A model generated the notes under the pieces. That model did not search any database, had not been told where the DNA came from, and saw only the letters and a program-made list of their open reading frames with translations. From assembly GCA_964556785.1 (NCBI GenBank), contig CAZKXM010000045.1, positions 1-15,755 on the forward strand: a stretch of 15,755 nt of DNA, in the 5' to 3' direction. Position numbers and translations under genes: made by a program. Positions 14,470-15,755 of the stretch are shown piece by piece. Source of the stretch: CAG-1031 sp964556785. Lineage in GTDB: Bacteria > Bacteroidota > Bacteroidia > Bacteroidales > Muribaculaceae. How positions within the stretch are numbered: the stretch's first letter is position 1; every line of letters starts with the position of its first letter.

Positions 14470-15682
14470 CAGTTAATTGGTGATAAATCTTTTCATACCC
14501 GGTGCTCATAGCCGCTTCCGAGTAAGTTGCAATAGCAAGATCTGATACCGATTGCCCTGAGATTGGAGAATCAAGGCGCTTTGCGATGCGGTGGATCAGG
14601 GTGTCGAGGTCGCCGTAGGTGACGAAGTCGGTGAAGGCGGGGAGGGCTATCGATTCGGGGCCGCCGGCTTTGAAGCCCACCACGGGGGTGCCGCAGCACA
14701 GGCTCTCGGCGGTGACCATCGAGAATGTCTCTCGGATGGAGAGCATGAGGGTGAGGGATGCTGCCGAGTAGAGGTCGGCGAGTTGATCCTGACTTTCGGC
14801 GCGGCCCAGAAGGGTGACATTTTCAGGCAGGGGGCCGATGTTGGCTCCCTGACGGGTGGCAATGATCAGAAAACGGGTGTCGGGGAGACGTCGGGCAATT
14901 TCGGGAATGAAGAAACCTCCCTTTAGATTGCCGGGATCAAGTGAGAAGTAGGGGGTTACGAACAGAATAGGCTTGCCCGTCCCCACGGCTGCGGCGGGAA
15001 GCTGAGGCCGGGGGCGGTGATGAAACACCGAGGTGTTGACTCCGTTGGGCACATACTCCACTCTGAGGCCCTTGAGGATCGCCGACTGGCGGGCGCGTTG
15101 CTGCAGCCAGGGCGAAACGGCCGTGACGATGATGTCGGCAGGATTGAATGCGGCAAAAGCGTCGCGCATAAGGCGCCAGGCCTTGTTGGCGCGATTGAAG
15201 AAAATCGAGCCGGTTTCAGCTTTATAGATGGCGCAGTTGCGGCACTCGGTGTGCCACTGCTCGCAATCGCACGCGTGGGTACAGCTGCCGGTGTGGAAAA
15301 ACTCGGCGTGAAGGGTCACGACGGTCTTGATGCGGTGGCGCCCCAGGTGACGCAGCAGGCGGTAGATGTTGAGCCCGTTGCCGTTGACGCAGTGCACATG
15401 GACAACATCGGGGCTAAACCTCCGGATCTCGCGGTAGATACGCCGGTTTGAAAGGAAGATGCCGCCGAAGGGAATGCCGTCGATGCGTGAGCGGGCGCTG
15501 TTGAAAAGGTGTTCGGCCTTGGTGCACACCCGTTTTGCCGTGGGGTCGGCCGGGGTGTCGGGCGGAGAGGTGTAGAGAGTCAGCACATCGTGGCCCAACG
15601 AGCGGAGAATGCGGCTGTTGCTCTCCACCAGCTTGCCGGTCGATCCGTTGCCATACACGCAGTTGAGTTGCAGTATTCGCAT
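14456..15682 (-). CDS. GT4-family glycosyltransferase with Cys-rich insert
   Basis: This 408-aa GT-B enzyme starts MRILQLNCVYGNGSTGKL, a form common in colanic-acid and Bacteroidales capsule GT4 enzymes. VVHVHCVNGNGLNIY (93-107) and TLHAEFFHTG are followed by a cysteine-rich segment with Cys134, 138, 140, 147 and 150, which is typical of this subgroup and may hold zinc or stabilise a loop. The donor domain has RVEYVPNGVNTSVF, ILFVTPYF and the E-x7-E motif RETFSMVTAESLCCG (Glu318, Glu326). The last 40 or so codons are AT-rich while the rest of the gene is GC-rich, which suggests a recombination joint in the gene. Confidence 0.88.
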   Translation of the reverse strand: MRILQLNCVYGNGSTGKLVESNSRILRSLGHDVLTLYTSPPDTPADPTAKRVCTKAEHLFNSARSRIDGIPFGGIFLSNRRIYREIRRFSPDVVHVHCVNGNGLNIYRLLRHLGRHRIKTVVTLHAEFFHTGSCTHACDCEQWHTECRNCAIYKAETGSIFFNRANKAWRLMRDAFAAFNPADIIVTAVSPWLQQRARQSAILKGLRVEYVPNGVNTSVFHHRPRPQLPAAAVGTGKPILFVTPYFSLDPGNLKGGFFIPEIARRLPDTRFLIIATRQGANIGPLPENVTLLGRAESQDQLADLYSAASLTLMLSIRETFSMVTAESLCCGTPVVGFKAGGPESIALPAFTDFVTYGDLDTLIHRIAKRLDSPISGQSVSDLAIATYSEAAMSTGYEKIYHQLTDEKA

Positions 15683-15694
15683 TGACCTATCGGA

Positions 15695-15755
15695 TCAGTT
15701 TTTGCGCCACACCATTTTGTTGATGACGGTGACGTATGACTGGATGATCTTGACG
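15695..15755 (-). CDS. C-terminal tail of the next upstream operon gene (partial)
   Basis: On the minus strand an open frame enters from the window edge and ends at TGA (15697-15695) with ...QSYVTVINKMVWRKN. It lies 12 bp before the GT4 start and in the same orientation, as expected for the preceding gene of the polysaccharide operon. Nineteen residues are not enough to name it. Confidence 0.5.
   Translation of the reverse strand, partial: VKIIQSYVTVINKMVWRKN

Larger units (their letters stand above)
11890..14580. other. AT-rich block inside the polysaccharide operon
   Basis: By eye, the 60-base lines at 11881, 12001, 14461 and 14521 hold about 42-45% GC, while the line at 14581 holds about 63% and that at 11821 about 53%. 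The AT-rich block covers the second glycosyltransferase, the pyruvyl transferase and the last codons of the first GT4. This mosaic pattern is common where capsule genes are exchanged by homologous recombination in conserved flanks. Confidence 0.55.

Overview
The window looks like a piece of a Bacteroidales genome, plausibly a Muribaculaceae- or Bacteroides-like gut commensal. The support is: several promoter boxes of the Bacteroidota form TAnnTTTG (at 1551-1544 minus, 1655-1662, 3818-3825 and 4878-4885), a lipoprotein with an acidic Cys-Ser-Lys-Asp-Asp export signal, and a Bacteroidales-style capsule/exopolysaccharide operon. No taxonomic marker gene is present, so the family assignment is inference.

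Region 1 (1-3840) is AT-rich accessory DNA. After the tail of an unknown gene (1-95) there is a module bracketed by two 59-bp hairpin repeats (227-285 and 3673-3731) that differ at only two positions, and these two positions pair with each other. The module holds a minus-strand XRE/HigA-type HTH protein fused to an ImmA/IrrE metallopeptidase (380-1513). Divergent from it is a compact plus-strand operon: a DUF4417 protein, a 134-aa unknown, a possible 34-aa micro-ORF and a 111-aa unknown rich in Asp and His. The regulator/protease plus four-gene cassette is the best candidate for an undescribed system.

Region 2 (3841-5895) holds a DUF1848 protein, which carries a radical-SAM-like CxxxCxxC cluster at its C-terminus. 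It is followed by a 530-bp non-coding stretch with a promoter, GC-rich foldable sequence and a long interrupted hairpin ending in a T-run (5128-5229). This is probably a structured small RNA that resembles 6S RNA in architecture. A small surface lipoprotein (5329-5775) follows, and a strong hairpin closes the convergent intergenic region.

Region 3 (5896-15755) is one tightly packed minus-strand polysaccharide operon, read from 15755 towards 5896. Its order is: an unknown partial gene, GT4 glycosyltransferase, polysaccharide pyruvyl transferase, a second GT-B glycosyltransferase, EpsG/Wzy-type polymerase, PIG-L deacetylase, initiating phosphoglycosyl transferase, DegT-like PLP enzyme, ATP-grasp ligase, a third GT4 glycosyltransferase and a WbuC-type cupin. 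Adjacent genes overlap or lie within 13 bases of each other. Together they would load a sugar phosphate on the lipid carrier, extend it with at least three transferases, decorate it with pyruvate ketal and probably with amino or amide groups, and polymerise it. No flippase, chain-length or export gene lies inside the window. The stretch at about 11890-14580 is clearly more AT-rich than both flanks, which suggests a swapped cassette of transferase genes.
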